The notes: generated by a model from the letters alone, not told the origin. Positions 1-10,294 are shown, counted from the stretch's first letter. The stretch is DNA of 64,000 nt from Ustilago trichophora (GCA_900323505.1 OOIN01000002.1:2418001-2482000), one strand, 5' to 3'. Numbers and translations are program-made.

Positions 1-717
1 GCACTCAAATTAGGAAACAGATAAATGTGGCTCGGCAGTCATGACCGAGATGCAGCGTGCAGCTGTCAAAGAAAAAGAAAAAAAAAGACCGAGCTGCCTT
101 TTGCAAATCATCCCAGCTGATGCCTTTTCCTCCCTGCCTTGGATCACAAGGAGGTTGGCTTTCCATTACGAGCCGATCGTGGTTCCGTCTGATCTGTCAT
201 CATTGCCCTACCAGGTTGGTCATGAACGGTGGCAGAATCAGGTCGCACAAGCGTGTCTTTCGAGATCGATGCCGCTGTGACCAGCGTGTGGAATCGTTCA
301 TGGCGCAGCAAGGGGTTGGATTGTCCTTTTTTTTCAAGGGTCCTGATCGTCTCGATGACGAGTTTAAGGTGAGCAGACGGTTCAAAGAGGCAGCACCAGC
401 AATGAGTGTCTCTGAATGTTCAAGGTGCAGGGGTCGGAGTGCATTCAGCAGCTCTGTCTGCAGCATGCCTCGTTCACGACGCGCTTTTTCTTGGTGGCCA
501 AATTGGTCATGATGACAAATTTCAGAATTACGTCAAAAGTCGGAATTGGTGATCAGAAGTCCAAAAAAAAGAGCGCAGCAGTCAGACGGAAGAAAAGAAA
601 AAAAGTTCGAGTCGAAATCACTGTCGAGCCCACACAAGCCTTCCTTTGACACCACATCCATCAGTCCGTTCACCCTCCCACGCAAACACACACACACGGT
701 GTAGAATAAGGTACAGG
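1..717. other. intergenic stretch, left edge
   Basis: No convincing gene is seen. The short open frames here have no recognisable domain and contain low-complexity A-rich runs (for example around 70-90 and 566-602). The last 100 bases lead into the ATG of the SF3B5 gene and include a short CA run near 686-697, so this part is probably its promoter and 5' leader. The left part may be the 3' flank of a gene outside the window. Confidence 0.5.
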
Positions 718-1090
718 ATGTCAGATCTACGCTACACGGCAGCTTCGCAGCTGGAGCATCTGCACAGCAGATATACTGGCACCATCAACGCTGATACCGA
801 GAAGTAGTGAGTGTTTTTCACACCCCCTTCACCCGCCGCTTCTCGTGTCTCTGTCGTTTGATGTGCATTGTTCGTAGCTCACCTGGCTTTCTTTATCTCT
901 TTTCGACTCGTGTGACAGCGAATGGATTACGCATCAGTTGAGGGATACCAGCTCGTCGATCGTTGGTCATCCACCTCTGCTGTCGTACCAGGCGCTGGCG
1001 GATGGCGAATGCAAGGCTCGTGTCAAATTCGAACTCACCGAAAAGATGTTGCAGCCTTGCGGTCCGCCTCCGCACAAGGAAGACGATTGA
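718..1090 (+). CDS. YSF3: splicing factor 3B subunit 5 (SF3b10/Ysf3)
   Basis: Small core subunit of the SF3b complex of the U2 snRNP, which binds the intron branch-site region in the nucleus. The gene has two exons, 718-806 and 919-1090. The 112-base intron has a GTGAGT donor and a CAG acceptor and splits a tyrosine codon (TA|C). The spliced product is 86 residues, the same length as human SF3B5. It keeps the family signatures SQLEHLHSRYTGTINADTEKYEW near the N-terminus and KARVKFELTEKMLQPCGPP near the C-terminus, with small substitutions from the human protein. Each exon is below ordinary ORF-length cut-offs, so the gene is easily missed. The ATG at 718 is the only start giving the family N-terminus. 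Identity is very likely; splice sites are inferred from signals and the protein match. Confidence 0.93.
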
Positions 1091-2743
1091 TTCGGACAAG
1101 GACACACACACATCCTTTATACCCACAACCCATGATACCCAGCCAACGATTCGATGCGCACACAGGCTCGACTGTATTTCCATTGTCCAACCGCAACAAA
1201 GACCACCATGTCTCATTTCGCAGACCTTCTGCTTAGCTGTGTTTCTCTTCCTCTCTCCTTTTCTCCTTTTCCTCTTTCCCTCTTCTTCTTCTTCCTTGTA
1301 GACCGTGCTGAGTACGGTCCTGGCTTATAGAGTCACCCGCTGCCTTTTCCAATGGGCTGTTTGGGCGCTCGCTGGGACCTAGATTAACCCCCTCGACGCG
1401 AGGTGCAATCTGGCAAGAACGCTGACAAGCATCCTTGTTGGGTTTCACTTTGCATTGGGCCTGCTGCTTCCTGCGCAACTTGAACCTCTGACGCTTTCCA
1501 TCTCGCCTTTAAAACAGCGGTCGGACGTCGGAGGGAGGCGGTGGTAGGGACATTTTTTTCTTCTTGTTCATTTGCTTGGTCGCAGCTTTTTCGCCCTAAT
1601 GCTATGTAGCTGTAGCTCGGCTTTCAGTGATGAGCTACGCAATCAATGTCTTTTTGTTGGCAAAGCTTCATGTCTTTGGTGTGTGTTTCAGAAGTCGTGT
1701 GGTCGTGATGGGCCGTACCTGCTTCGTACTGAAACCTCTGGATGTCAGGAGGGAGAGGGATGCAGGAACTCGATTCGGTGACATGGAAGCACCAAAAAAG
1801 AAGGCGGGAAGCAAAAGAAGAACTGCAGCACCTAGGATTCCCGCGTGGTCCCCCACCGCAGTACTGACTAGGCGATACCTTGCTTAACTTCGCAGATCGG
1901 ACGGGATGCGGTGCTTTCAAGGTTCTATGGCCGCAGATATAAAAGAATGTGTTTATACCAAATATAATCCTTTGCTTGTGTGATTCTTGATGTTGGGGAA
2001 GAGCCGAGATCCGAAGAAATTCACTCTTCGAACCAAAAGAGATCTTCGTTTTTGGTCTTTTTGATTAAATTGCACAGCTGAGATTCTGGAGGTCGAGGCT
2101 CGAGGCTACTAATGTCGTTCACCGCGTGGAGCATGCTCAGTTCGATCGGTTCGACTCGAGTTTTGCACATCGTGACAAAGATCAGCCCACATCCCGCTAT
2201 TTGATTTCTTCTTCCCGATAACGACCGTTCGGTGAAGCACAGTAACTTAGCGCTGGCTTGATCTGACGAACCTTTTGAGGGCTCTACGTCGGTTTCTGCT
2301 CTAGCCGAGCCTCAGTACAAGTACACTGCATACTGTACAGTCGTACAGGACAGCGGTTGAGATCTCAATTCCGCGGCAATGCAAAATTCAGAGAGGATGA
2401 CACAAGGTTGCACCCTGTCAATCTTGGCAGTTGCCGACGGTTACGGTCAGCTTCTCCGTGTTCCGAGTGGGATTTGGGTGATGGTGGGACTAGGATTGAT
2501 GAGGTTGAACAAGGTTGTCTTTAACTTCAGTATCATCACTTACTTACAGATTACCCCCGCAATCCTTTTGGCTCCTCGGCTGATGCAGGTCCATCGATCT
2601 GGTTCTGATATATACGTTTCGATTTCGACCTGGACCGGCAATATCACTCACATCTTCGCAAGCCAGTGCTGTCAAACCTTTCCCATAGACTAGACTAGAT
2701 ATCAACGACACGGGCAAGCGTTCGGATCTAATAGACTGGCAAC
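1091..2743. other. intergenic stretch between SF3B5 and lipase genes
   Basis: About 1.65 kb without a recognisable gene. It holds pyrimidine-rich runs (1240-1300), a TACTGTA heptamer at 2331-2337, and the upstream region of the lipase gene. Short open frames here look random: no domain, no family resemblance, no convincing splice structure. Confidence 0.5.
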
Positions 2744-4960
2744 ATGGCGTCCATATGGCCATTTTCAGGCCCCTCCTCGTCCTCGGCCTCATTCAAAGCA
2801 TCTTCTTCGAGCCTGCCTCAAGATGACTCGCCTCACCCGCACCTCGCCAACCCATCGACCTCTGCCTCCGCATCAACCATCCCACCTCTAATCATCTGCG
2901 AAGGATTTCTCTCGGCAGCACAGAGCGTTGTGTGGGGCAACCAGTTCCGCACCTATCTCGGTGTAGGTCATCAGCAGCTTGTTGATCAGCTCCCATCGTC
3001 CCCTGCTTCTTCGCCCTTAGTTTCGCAATGGAGAAGGAGGAGGAGGAGTAGACGATCGGGTTTGGGCTCGGATAGACCGGTGGTCTTTGCACCCATTGGG
3101 CCTGTTTCGAGCTTGCATGATCGGGCATGTGAGCTGTTCTACGCGTTGAGGGGTGGGACGGTGGATTATGGAGAGGAGCATGCGAAAGCGCATGGTCATG
3201 GCAGATGGGGTAGACGATATGAGCAGGGACTGTGTCCCTCCTGGGGGCCTCCTAGTGCGGATGGAGGGTTGCCGGCACATTTCCTGGGACATAGCCTGGG
3301 AGGACCAACGATTTTGAAGCTGCAACAGCTGTTACGGCAGGGATTCTTTGATGAGGCCCTTGGCCTGCGTTCACGCTCTACGAGTTTCTCCTCAGGCGGT
3401 GATGATGTGGATGAAGAGGAGTGGAAAGCGGAAGACCTGATCCTATCCATAACCTCTGTATCTTCCCCTTTCCGCGGTACTCCTCTGGTCTACAGTCTTG
3501 GCTCTGAACCTCTGCCCTACCCAAAAGTGCGCATGTTCTCATTCGGAGACATGCTCTCCAAATTCATCCACATCGCCGCATTCCTCGACCTGCCATTCTT
3601 CGATGCGCATGCGGATGCGTGGCATTTCTCTGCCAAGCGAAGAAGAAAAACCATCAAACGGTCCACTCTCGCTGGCAGCGTTGTCACCGCTGCCGAAGAG
3701 GATCCAGAGATAGGTGGTGCATTACAAGGAAACTTAAAGCAAGATGAAGGACAAGAAGTGGCCGGAGTAAGAGAATTTCTCAAGCAGCTGTGGAAGAGCG
3801 ATTGGGCAGGAGGAAGGGATTGCGCTCCATGGGATTGTACATTTGCCGAGCGCGATCTGGATCGCGTCGAAGATGGATGGGGCTTGGATCAGCATCCGGC
3901 GAAGAGGAGAGGTAGGACTTGGTATAGGTCATATGCTGGAGGTATGACCGTTCCTGATCCACAATCGAGTCAGTCCATATCGGAAAGTCAAGTGAGACCA
4001 GCGTTTCATCGTCCAGAAACCTATTGGTCACTTTCGCCGCTCACCTTCACAGCACACCTGATCGGCCATTTCGACTACTCCCGCCTCCAACCAACACCCT
4101 CATTCCTTCCTCAACCCACCGAAAAGGGCGGTGACAACAAAGACACGGTAAAGGCACTGGCGAGCTTACCTGCGACCTGGTGGGAAAACGATGGCGTAGT
4201 CCCCTTAGCATCCCAATTCCACCCATTCGACTGTCATCCTGACCGATGTCGACATTTCAGCGGCATGTCGGCTTCCCTTCCCTTTGGCAAACGGAAGAAG
4301 CGGCCACAGTCGACGGATTTCAGGATACCTTCGCCGGCGCATTTATCGCCAGCGAGCGATACGGCGACGTTGGTTGATGTCGATCAAGGGTCGCGCAAGA
4401 CATCGGTGGAAGTTGTGCAACGTGAAAGAGAAAAGGAAGACAAGGAGGTGGTGAGGGACGAGGGAGGGGAAACGTTGCTCCCTGCCCCAGCAACTCAGTC
4501 GAGGTTGCAGGGGAATAGATCCATGCTCGGCTCTGCTAAATCCGCTGCCAAAATCGCATACTTCACCTCGCTGCGGGCTATCAACTTGCACGACCCTCCC
4601 TTGGTCACACCTAGTGATGAAGAGCTACGATCGTTCCTCCCCGACCTGACCCCCACAACCGAGCTCACATCCTCGCCCACATCCTCATCCCCCAGCACAC
4701 CCACTCCCGAATTGCAGAATCCGCCTGCCAAAGAAGCAGAAGAACTACCTGGAGAGATGAAGCAAGATCTACTAGAACCCAAAGACAACAAGTGGTACAC
4801 GTTTCAAATCGACAATCTTGACCACACTTCGCTGTGCCCCTTTTGGACGGGAAGTGAGATGCAGAAGCAATTTTGGACCGGTATCGGCTTCTTTCTCGCC
4901 TCGGTGGATCGCAAGGCTGGATATACAGTTGTAGAGACTTTGTCCGCTACACTCCAATAA
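2744..4960 (+). CDS. triacylglycerol lipase resembling bacterial family I.5 lipases
   Basis: Alpha/beta-hydrolase of 738 residues predicted to hydrolyse acylglycerol esters. The nucleophile elbow GHSLGG puts the catalytic serine at 184. The likely acid is D483 (ENDGVVPL) and the likely histidine H694 (NLDHTSL). A segment around 120-160 carries GGTVDYG followed by EHAKAHGHGRWG, the hallmark of Geobacillus/Staphylococcus family I.5 lipases. The four zinc ligands of that family appear conserved as D126, H146, H152 and D291, including the 20- and 6-residue spacings. There is no evident signal peptide, so an intracellular enzyme is likely. The protein is much longer than the roughly 400-residue bacterial enzymes because of low-complexity inserts (about 310-350, 525-670). 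It is a single exon. The transposon begins 76 bases after the stop codon. Fold and class are sure; substrate is not. Confidence 0.85.
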   Translation: MASIWPFSGPSSSSASFKASSSSLPQDDSPHPHLANPSTSASASTIPPLIICEGFLSAAQSVVWGNQFRTYLGVGHQQLVDQLPSSPASSPLVSQWRRRRRSRRSGLGSDRPVVFAPIGPVSSLHDRACELFYALRGGTVDYGEEHAKAHGHGRWGRRYEQGLCPSWGPPSADGGLPAHFLGHSLGGPTILKLQQLLRQGFFDEALGLRSRSTSFSSGGDDVDEEEWKAEDLILSITSVSSPFRGTPLVYSLGSEPLPYPKVRMFSFGDMLSKFIHIAAFLDLPFFDAHADAWHFSAKRRRKTIKRSTLAGSVVTAAEEDPEIGGALQGNLKQDEGQEVAGVREFLKQLWKSDWAGGRDCAPWDCTFAERDLDRVEDGWGLDQHPAKRRGRTWYRSYAGGMTVPDPQSSQSISESQVRPAFHRPETYWSLSPLTFTAHLIGHFDYSRLQPTPSFLPQPTEKGGDNKDTVKALASLPATWWENDGVVPLASQFHPFDCHPDRCRHFSGMSASLPFGKRKKRPQSTDFRIPSPAHLSPASDTATLVDVDQGSRKTSVEVVQREREKEDKEVVRDEGGETLLPAPATQSRLQGNRSMLGSAKSAAKIAYFTSLRAINLHDPPLVTPSDEELRSFLPDLTPTTELTSSPTSSSPSTPTPELQNPPAKEAEELPGEMKQDLLEPKDNKWYTFQIDNLDHTSLCPFWTGSEMQKQFWTGIGFFLASVDRKAGYTVVETLSATLQ

Positions 4961-5034
4961 ATCGATTTATTCGCCTTGTTTTGTCCAAGATTGGTCTTCA
5001 ATTGACACGATGCATCTTCGCCGCATAAAATATC

Positions 5035-5036
5035 TA
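5035..5036. repeat. TA target-site duplication, left
   Basis: TA dinucleotide immediately outside the left inverted repeat, matched by TA at 7303-7304. TA duplication is typical of Tc1/mariner/Pogo integration. Confidence 0.85.
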
Positions 5037-5077
5037 ACGTAATTCATGTATTAGTCGCGCGCCCGTATTAGTCGCGC
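5037..5077 (+). repeat. left terminal inverted repeat of Pogo element
   Basis: 41 bp, identical to the reverse complement of 7262-7302. It contains two direct copies of GTATTAGTCGCGC (5048-5060 and 5065-5077), offset by 17 bases, which are candidate double binding sites for the transposase. Confidence 0.95.
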
Positions 5078-5263
5078 ACTGACCAATTTCAAAAATCCCC
5101 ACCGTGTTTGATGGTAGTGACTTGCATGATGGTGTCCGCATTGTTTGTGCCTTACATGAGCCCCACCAACTTGCATTCCATTCCGACCTTTGGCATCAAC
5201 CTTATCACAATCACTGCCGACATCTGTAATCAAACCAATACAAACAGCATTTCTCACATTGCA

Positions 5264-7126
5264 ATGACAACACCATCAATTTCAAAGCGCTCCACTGCAT
5301 CTCGTGCTGCTCGTGCTGCTGATCGTGATCAACAAGAAGCTCGGCTTCAACAAGCAGCTGCTGAGCTTGGCAATGGAACATTCTCCAGCATCCGTAAAGC
5401 AGCGGCTGCAAACAGTGTGCCTGAGTCAACACTGCGTGGCCGACTTTCCGGTGTTCCGACGATCAGGGAAGGTCATGCTTCCATGCAGGCACTTACGCCT
5501 GCAGCGGAGACAGCACTTCTGGAACACATTCGGCGCTGTGCCTGCAGCAGCTTTCCTTTGACGCCGGCGCAGATCAGGGACTACGCAAACACCGTCTCAC
5601 GTGGCATTCCCGGCTGCACTGATGCTCCCGACGTCGGACGGAATTGGCTCCAAGGGTTCCTGCTTCGGCATCCAAGCATCCGCTCTCATTGGTCACGGTG
5701 TCTTGATAATGCCCGGCTCACTGGAACAGACGCTAATGGAATACAAGCATGGTATCAACAATTAGGCAGGATTGTGAATGAATACAGTGTGCTATCAACG
5801 AATATATACAATATGGATGAAACCGGATTCCGGTTTGGTCAAGGTGGTTCCGAGCGGGTAATCATACCTTCCGGCGATCAAGCAGCCCGGTTTAAGGCAC
5901 AGCCAGGAACCCGAGAATCGGCCACGGCAATTGAATGCATCGGAACGGGTGGCCAGATACTTCCGCCGGTGATCATCACCAAAGGCGCTAGCCACATGGT
6001 TGGCGAACACCGGAAAATGGCAAATGTTCCTGCATCTTGGCACTTTGCAAAGACCGACAGAGGCTGGACCACACAAGAGCTTGCCGTTGATTGGCTGAAA
6101 ACAGTGTTTGACGCCAACACTACGCCCTCGACGCCATCGGAGTGGCGTTTGTTGATCATCGACGGCCACAATTCACACACCAGTACCGAGTTCCTGGTCA
6201 CTGCATGGAATCGCCGTATCATTCCGTTCTGCTTCCCGGCACATTCGACGCACATCATGCAGCCGCTTGATGTCTCGGTGTTTGGTCCTGTCAGCGCCGC
6301 ATACAAACAAATAATCAACAACCTTGCTCCTCAATCAATCTCGGATGTCAACAGATCTCAGTTTGTGACATTCTACGCCCAGGCACGAGCAAAGGCCCTT
6401 ACGCCAACTGCAGCCCGAAAAGCATTCGCCGACTGTGGAATTGCGGTTAAACCTAATGCCGAGAAGGTGCTTAACCGACTTGCCGGGCATCAGCAAGCTC
6501 AACGGACCGGAACGACACAGCAATCGCCGCTGCAGGAACGCCTTCCACCGCAAACAAGTACGGCGGTAAGCTCGGCGCTCGACGCCTTCAGGCATGAACC
6601 GAATCCTCGGGATGCAAAATCAATCAAACAAACTCTCATGCAGGCATATGAACGTCCACATGCAACAATCTTGGTTCTAGAAGCCGAGAATAAGCTTCTT
6701 CAGGAACAGGAGGACCGGCGGCGGCACGCAGCAAAGAAAATGCGGGGTAAGAAGAAAGTTGGTGATCAAATGATATTATCCAAAGATATCATGATCACTC
6801 GTCAGCATGCAGAGCAGGAGCTAGTCCGGAAAAAGCCAGCAATTGCCGCTCGGCAGAAACAGGAACGGAGGAAGAAACAGCGACAGCAGGAGAAGCGGGT
6901 GGTACTACCACCTCCTGCTATGATCAATGATCGCGACGAAGCATGTGCTGATAACAATAATGGTGCCTCAGCATCAACAACACATCCAACCACATCAGCA
7001 AGGCAAGATATCATTGACATTCTTGATGATGGTGAGCCTCTCAGCCCCGTCGAAGACAACGATATTGATCCTGCCTGCTTCTACGATAGTGTTCCTGTAG
7101 CAAGCTCATCACGTGTCAAGCTCTAA
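5264..7126 (+). CDS. Pogo-family DDE transposase
   Basis: Cut-and-paste transposase of the Tc1/mariner superfamily, 620 residues from the chosen ATG at 5264. The frame is open back to 5108, but the extra 52 residues precede the usual Psq-type helix-turn-helix and look like leader. Order: Psq-like HTH (about 20-65), CENP-B-type HTH (about 75-160), then a DDE_1 catalytic domain (about 175-370). Catalytic acids are D185 (NMDETGF), D300 (IIDGHNSHT) and D336 (MQPLDVSVF), giving a DD35D triad as in fungal Fot-type elements. The C-terminal third is basic and coiled-coil-like (KKMRGKKK, RRKKQRQQEK). No frameshift or internal stop is present, so the protein may be functional. It would act in the nucleus on the 41-bp ends. 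Confidence 0.93.
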   Translation: MTTPSISKRSTASRAARAADRDQQEARLQQAAAELGNGTFSSIRKAAAANSVPESTLRGRLSGVPTIREGHASMQALTPAAETALLEHIRRCACSSFPLTPAQIRDYANTVSRGIPGCTDAPDVGRNWLQGFLLRHPSIRSHWSRCLDNARLTGTDANGIQAWYQQLGRIVNEYSVLSTNIYNMDETGFRFGQGGSERVIIPSGDQAARFKAQPGTRESATAIECIGTGGQILPPVIITKGASHMVGEHRKMANVPASWHFAKTDRGWTTQELAVDWLKTVFDANTTPSTPSEWRLLIIDGHNSHTSTEFLVTAWNRRIIPFCFPAHSTHIMQPLDVSVFGPVSAAYKQIINNLAPQSISDVNRSQFVTFYAQARAKALTPTAARKAFADCGIAVKPNAEKVLNRLAGHQQAQRTGTTQQSPLQERLPPQTSTAVSSALDAFRHEPNPRDAKSIKQTLMQAYERPHATILVLEAENKLLQEQEDRRRHAAKKMRGKKKVGDQMILSKDIMITRQHAEQELVRKKPAIAARQKQERRKKQRQQEKRVVLPPPAMINDRDEACADNNNGASASTTHPTTSARQDIIDILDDGEPLSPVEDNDIDPACFYDSVPVASSSRVKL

Positions 7127-7261
7127 CCTTCTCTCAGTATTCATGTACCTTAATCTCTCACGTGGTTCTCATTGAAGTTTGATGTTCTTTCATTCACCGA
7201 GGACTGTGCTCACGATCAATGCCAAGTACTACCATCAGTTTCAATTTCAAGGTTTGAGAAC

Positions 7262-7302
7262 GCGCGACTAATACGGGCGCGCGACTAATACATGAATTAC
7301 GT
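7262..7302 (-). repeat. right terminal inverted repeat of Pogo element
   Basis: Perfect 41-bp inverted copy of the left end, carrying the same doubled 13-mer in the opposite orientation. Confidence 0.95.
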
Positions 7303-7304
7303 TA
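7303..7304. repeat. TA target-site duplication, right
   Basis: TA directly following the right inverted repeat, matching 5035-5036. Confidence 0.85.
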
Positions 7305-7552
7305 CACGCTATGCATCGCTGATGAAAGACACGTTGGCTTTGAAATGATCTCAACGCAGACCAAGGTAGCACACGATGGAGACAGAGTGGAATGTGTATC
7401 AGGGAGATCCATTTCAGAGATTCTAAACTATATATCTAAACACCATTACGCGAGGGAACAAGAAAGAAGGGGGATAGTTGTGTACATGAGTGAGAGTTTA
7501 AAAAAAAAAGGGGATAAGGTTAAGGCGAAACGTTCTTTCTACATTCGTATCT

Positions 7553-7743
7553 TTAGGCCAAACCAAGCGATCCAGCAGGAGCAGGAGGTGGAGCGCCAGC
7601 AACTTCACGCTCGGCCTTGAGGGACATCATGCCTGGGTTGGGCGAGAGGTCCATTCTGGGGGTCATGTTGTTGGAGAATTGCCTACGGTCGTCGCTGATG
7701 CTCTGGACGGCCATGTAAGGGCTTGAGCGCTGGAATTGCTGCG

Positions 7744-7804
<61 letters not shown>

Positions 7805-9391
7805 TTGCTGTTGTTGCTGTTGTTGTTGTTGTTGTTGTTGCTGCTGGATGGGGAGCTTGACGTTAATGGGGGCGAGGTTATTGGCGTAGTAGCCTTGGGA
7901 TTGTTGTTCAATGTAGGAGCTACCGGTGCCGGAGCGGCCACGGGTGGGAGCCTTGGGCATCTTGAGCGGGAAGGGGCGAGAGATGTCCTGTTGGAGGAAG
8001 GTTCCCGACGCCGAGGGGACAGTAGGCTGGGGAGGTGTGAATCCAGACATCTTGTTGCCAGAGGGCGAAAGGAGAGGTGGCTCAGCTCCAGGTCCATTCA
8101 AGGGTGTGCGAGGCGACATGGTGCTGGAGGAAGCGCCGTTGGAGCTGAGCGTGGCGAGGCTGCTGTCCGAGTGCAGGCGGTGATGCGCAATACCGTTGGG
8201 CGCAGACGATGCCGACAAGAAGCTAGTAGACGAGTGAAGGGGTGGGCTGATGAGGGACGAGGTGGAGCCATTGCTCATGCCACCGACACGGCCACTACTG
8301 CTGCCGTACATGCCTCCGAGGTAGCTACTGTTGGACGAGGATTGCGATCCCAAGCTAGGCAGCTGAGAGGTGGACGACTGGGGGGTGGTCGAGTTAGGAA
8401 AACGGCCGGTGGGACTCAACATGCTACCTGGCTGGTTGACAGGTGCCGAAGAGCTTCGGTCGTAGGCGTGGTGGGCGCCATCTTGCTCGTAGCCATAGTA
8501 CTGGTTGGAGGCGACGGGCTGGCCGTACCTCGCCCGGAGACCTTCGCGGTCATCAACAGGGCTGGCGGTGCTGGGCTGCCATGCGTTGTTGGGCATCTGC
8601 AGCGGCATTGGTGGGCGTGGAGCAAGGGCCTGGGTGCCGAACGCTGGACTGGAGAAGCTAGACTCTCCACCAGGTGTGCTGGCGAGCATACCATCACTGC
8701 GGCTCGAGGGCGAGATATGGCCGTCGCGACCATAGGACGACATGGGACCAGAGACAGACAGAGAAGGATTGGTAGGCTGCGAGCCGGTGGTAGCCCTGCG
8801 CTTGTAAGGACCACGTTTGATGCCACGACGCCTCTCCTTACGGGCACTGTCCTGGCAGGTGTCGACGAGACCGTACTTGACGCAGCGACCACAGGGACGG
8901 CCTTCGTCACACTTTTTGCAGGCCTTTTGACAGTTGACACAGGCGTTCTTGACCTGCTTACGCTTGGGTCGGATACCAGCGCCCTGGAGGGCACCGTAAC
9001 CGTGCTGGTGAGCCAAGATATCTGCGTGGTGGCCCTGGAATTGGCCGCCAGACATCATGTCGGGATGGCTCATCTGATGCGCGGCGTAGAGCTGGCCGTT
9101 GGGGTCCATCTGTGGCGAGGAGGTGTGGTGAGAGTAGTAGCCAGCGGCGTGTTGCTGAGAGGAAACTTCGCTAGGGTGGTGCTGAGCTGGATGACCGTAG
9201 AAGCCTTGGCTAGAGTAGGCAAACTGAGAGCCGACCTGCGAGGCGCCATACTGGCTCATTTGCTGCTGGTGACCGCCGTAGGATTGGGTGGGAACGGACG
9301 AGTCAGCGCCCTGGTTAAGGTGATGCGGATGCATCGGTGGTGCCATACCGTAAGTCATGCTGCCTGAAGAAACGCCTGGGCGACCAGACAT
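7553..9391 (-). CDS. Zn(II)2Cys6 transcription factor with polyglutamine tract
   Basis: Fungal-specific zinc-cluster regulator, 612 residues, single exon. The binuclear cluster starts at C151 (ACVNCQKACKKCDEGRPCGRC) and is followed by a very basic linker (RKERRRGIKRGPYKRR), as expected of a DNA-binding nuclear protein. The N-terminal 140 residues are His/Gln/Tyr/Ser-rich and the centre is Ser/Pro-rich, both likely disordered activation regions. Residues 516-549 are 34 consecutive glutamines. No fungal_trans middle-homology domain is seen. The target pathway cannot be told from sequence; it does not look like GAL4, ERT1 or CAT8. The gene sits downstream of an unusually long gene-free region, which may be its regulatory DNA. 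Class sure, function unknown. Confidence 0.9.
7745..7846 (-). repeat. CAG/CAA tract encoding Q34
   Basis: Thirty-four glutamine codons inside the zinc-cluster factor. One end is a run of 11 pure CAG codons (7745-7777); the rest mixes CAG and CAA. The pure run is the part most likely to vary in length. Confidence 0.95.
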
Positions 9392-9598
9392 GGGATGGCA
9401 AGCCGGATTGCTGGTGCTAAAGGTAGCGAAGTGTCGCTACTGCTGATGATCTGCAATGATACGCAGCGACGATGTGCGGAATGCTGCAGACTGAGTGTCG
9501 ATGCTTGCAATTAAACGAGATGATGTGCAAGTCGTCGAGATCCGAAAGTGTAGGATGAAGATGGATGGTGAGAACGATGGAAGGGGAGATGGCGAGGA

Positions 9599-9649
9599 GT
9601 TGTTGTTGTTGTTGTTGTTGTTGTTGATGATGATGATGTTGTTGTTGTG
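9599..9649. repeat. GTT/GAT trinucleotide tract
   Basis: About nine TTG units, then four GAT units, then more TTG. It lies about 210 bases upstream of the zinc-cluster start codon, probably in its leader or promoter. Confidence 0.9.
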
Positions 9650-9890
9650 TAGGGAAGGTGTCGAAGCGAGGGAGGGTTCAAGGTGGAGAGCGGAGCATCA
9701 GGGGACGTCGGAAGACGAGTGAATAGGAAAGGGACGGATCTATAAAGGGAAGTGGACGGAGTTGATTGAGCGAGCAAGGGAAAGAGGGCCAAACAAGGAG
9801 AGGACCCAAGTCGGTACGACTTTGTGGTGAGGGTCGGAGACGGAACTTTGAGTCGAATCATGCCACAGGCAGAGAGACAGACAGGCAGAA

Positions 9891-9918
<28 letters not shown>
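9891..9918. repeat. (AGAC)7 microsatellite
   Basis: Seven perfect AGAC units, with imperfect related units on both sides (about 9870-9930). Confidence 0.95.
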
Positions 9919-9922
<4 letters not shown>

Positions 9923-10270
9923 GGACAGAGGAAGAGATGCAGCGGTGGCAGCAGCGTCGAAAGAGGGAGCGGAGAGCGAGCGGGGAACGAAGCAGTGCAC
10001 GAAGCGGATCAGCAGCATGCGCACGAGGGATTCAGGCCACAAGGCTTGATCATGGGGCAAAGGTCTCGACAACAAAGCACTAGATCAGCATCATACAAAG
10101 TTGCAAGAGAGAATACGACAAAGATGGCCACAACATCGAGAGATTGAAGGAGGCAGTTTTGGGAATCAAACGAACGGGCAGAGATGAAGCATGGACAACG
10201 ATGCGATGTAGGCCAACGGGGACCGGATTTCGATGTTGCGACCGAAGAGTCAGAAGGGAAAGGGAGGGAA

Positions 10271-10294
10271 GAGAGAGAGAGAGAGAGAGAGAGA
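10271..10294. repeat. (GA)12 microsatellite
   Basis: Perfect GA dinucleotide tract in the gene desert. Confidence 0.95.

Larger units (their letters stand above)
5037..7302. mobile_element. complete Pogo/Fot-type DNA transposon (2,266 bp)
   Basis: The element is bounded by perfect 41-bp terminal inverted repeats (5037-5077 and 7262-7302) and a flanking TA duplication. It carries one uninterrupted transposase gene on the + strand. Identical ends and an open frame suggest recent arrival and possible activity. It lies between the 3' end of the lipase gene and the 3' end of the Zn2Cys6 gene, where insertion would do little harm. No second copy or shortened derivative is seen in the window. Confidence 0.95.

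Noticed and set aside
7736..9367. 543-codon open frame antisense to the zinc-cluster factor
   Set aside because: It runs opposite to a gene with a clear zinc cluster, begins with a poly-Leu readout of the polyQ tract and has no domain. It is a by-product of codon bias.
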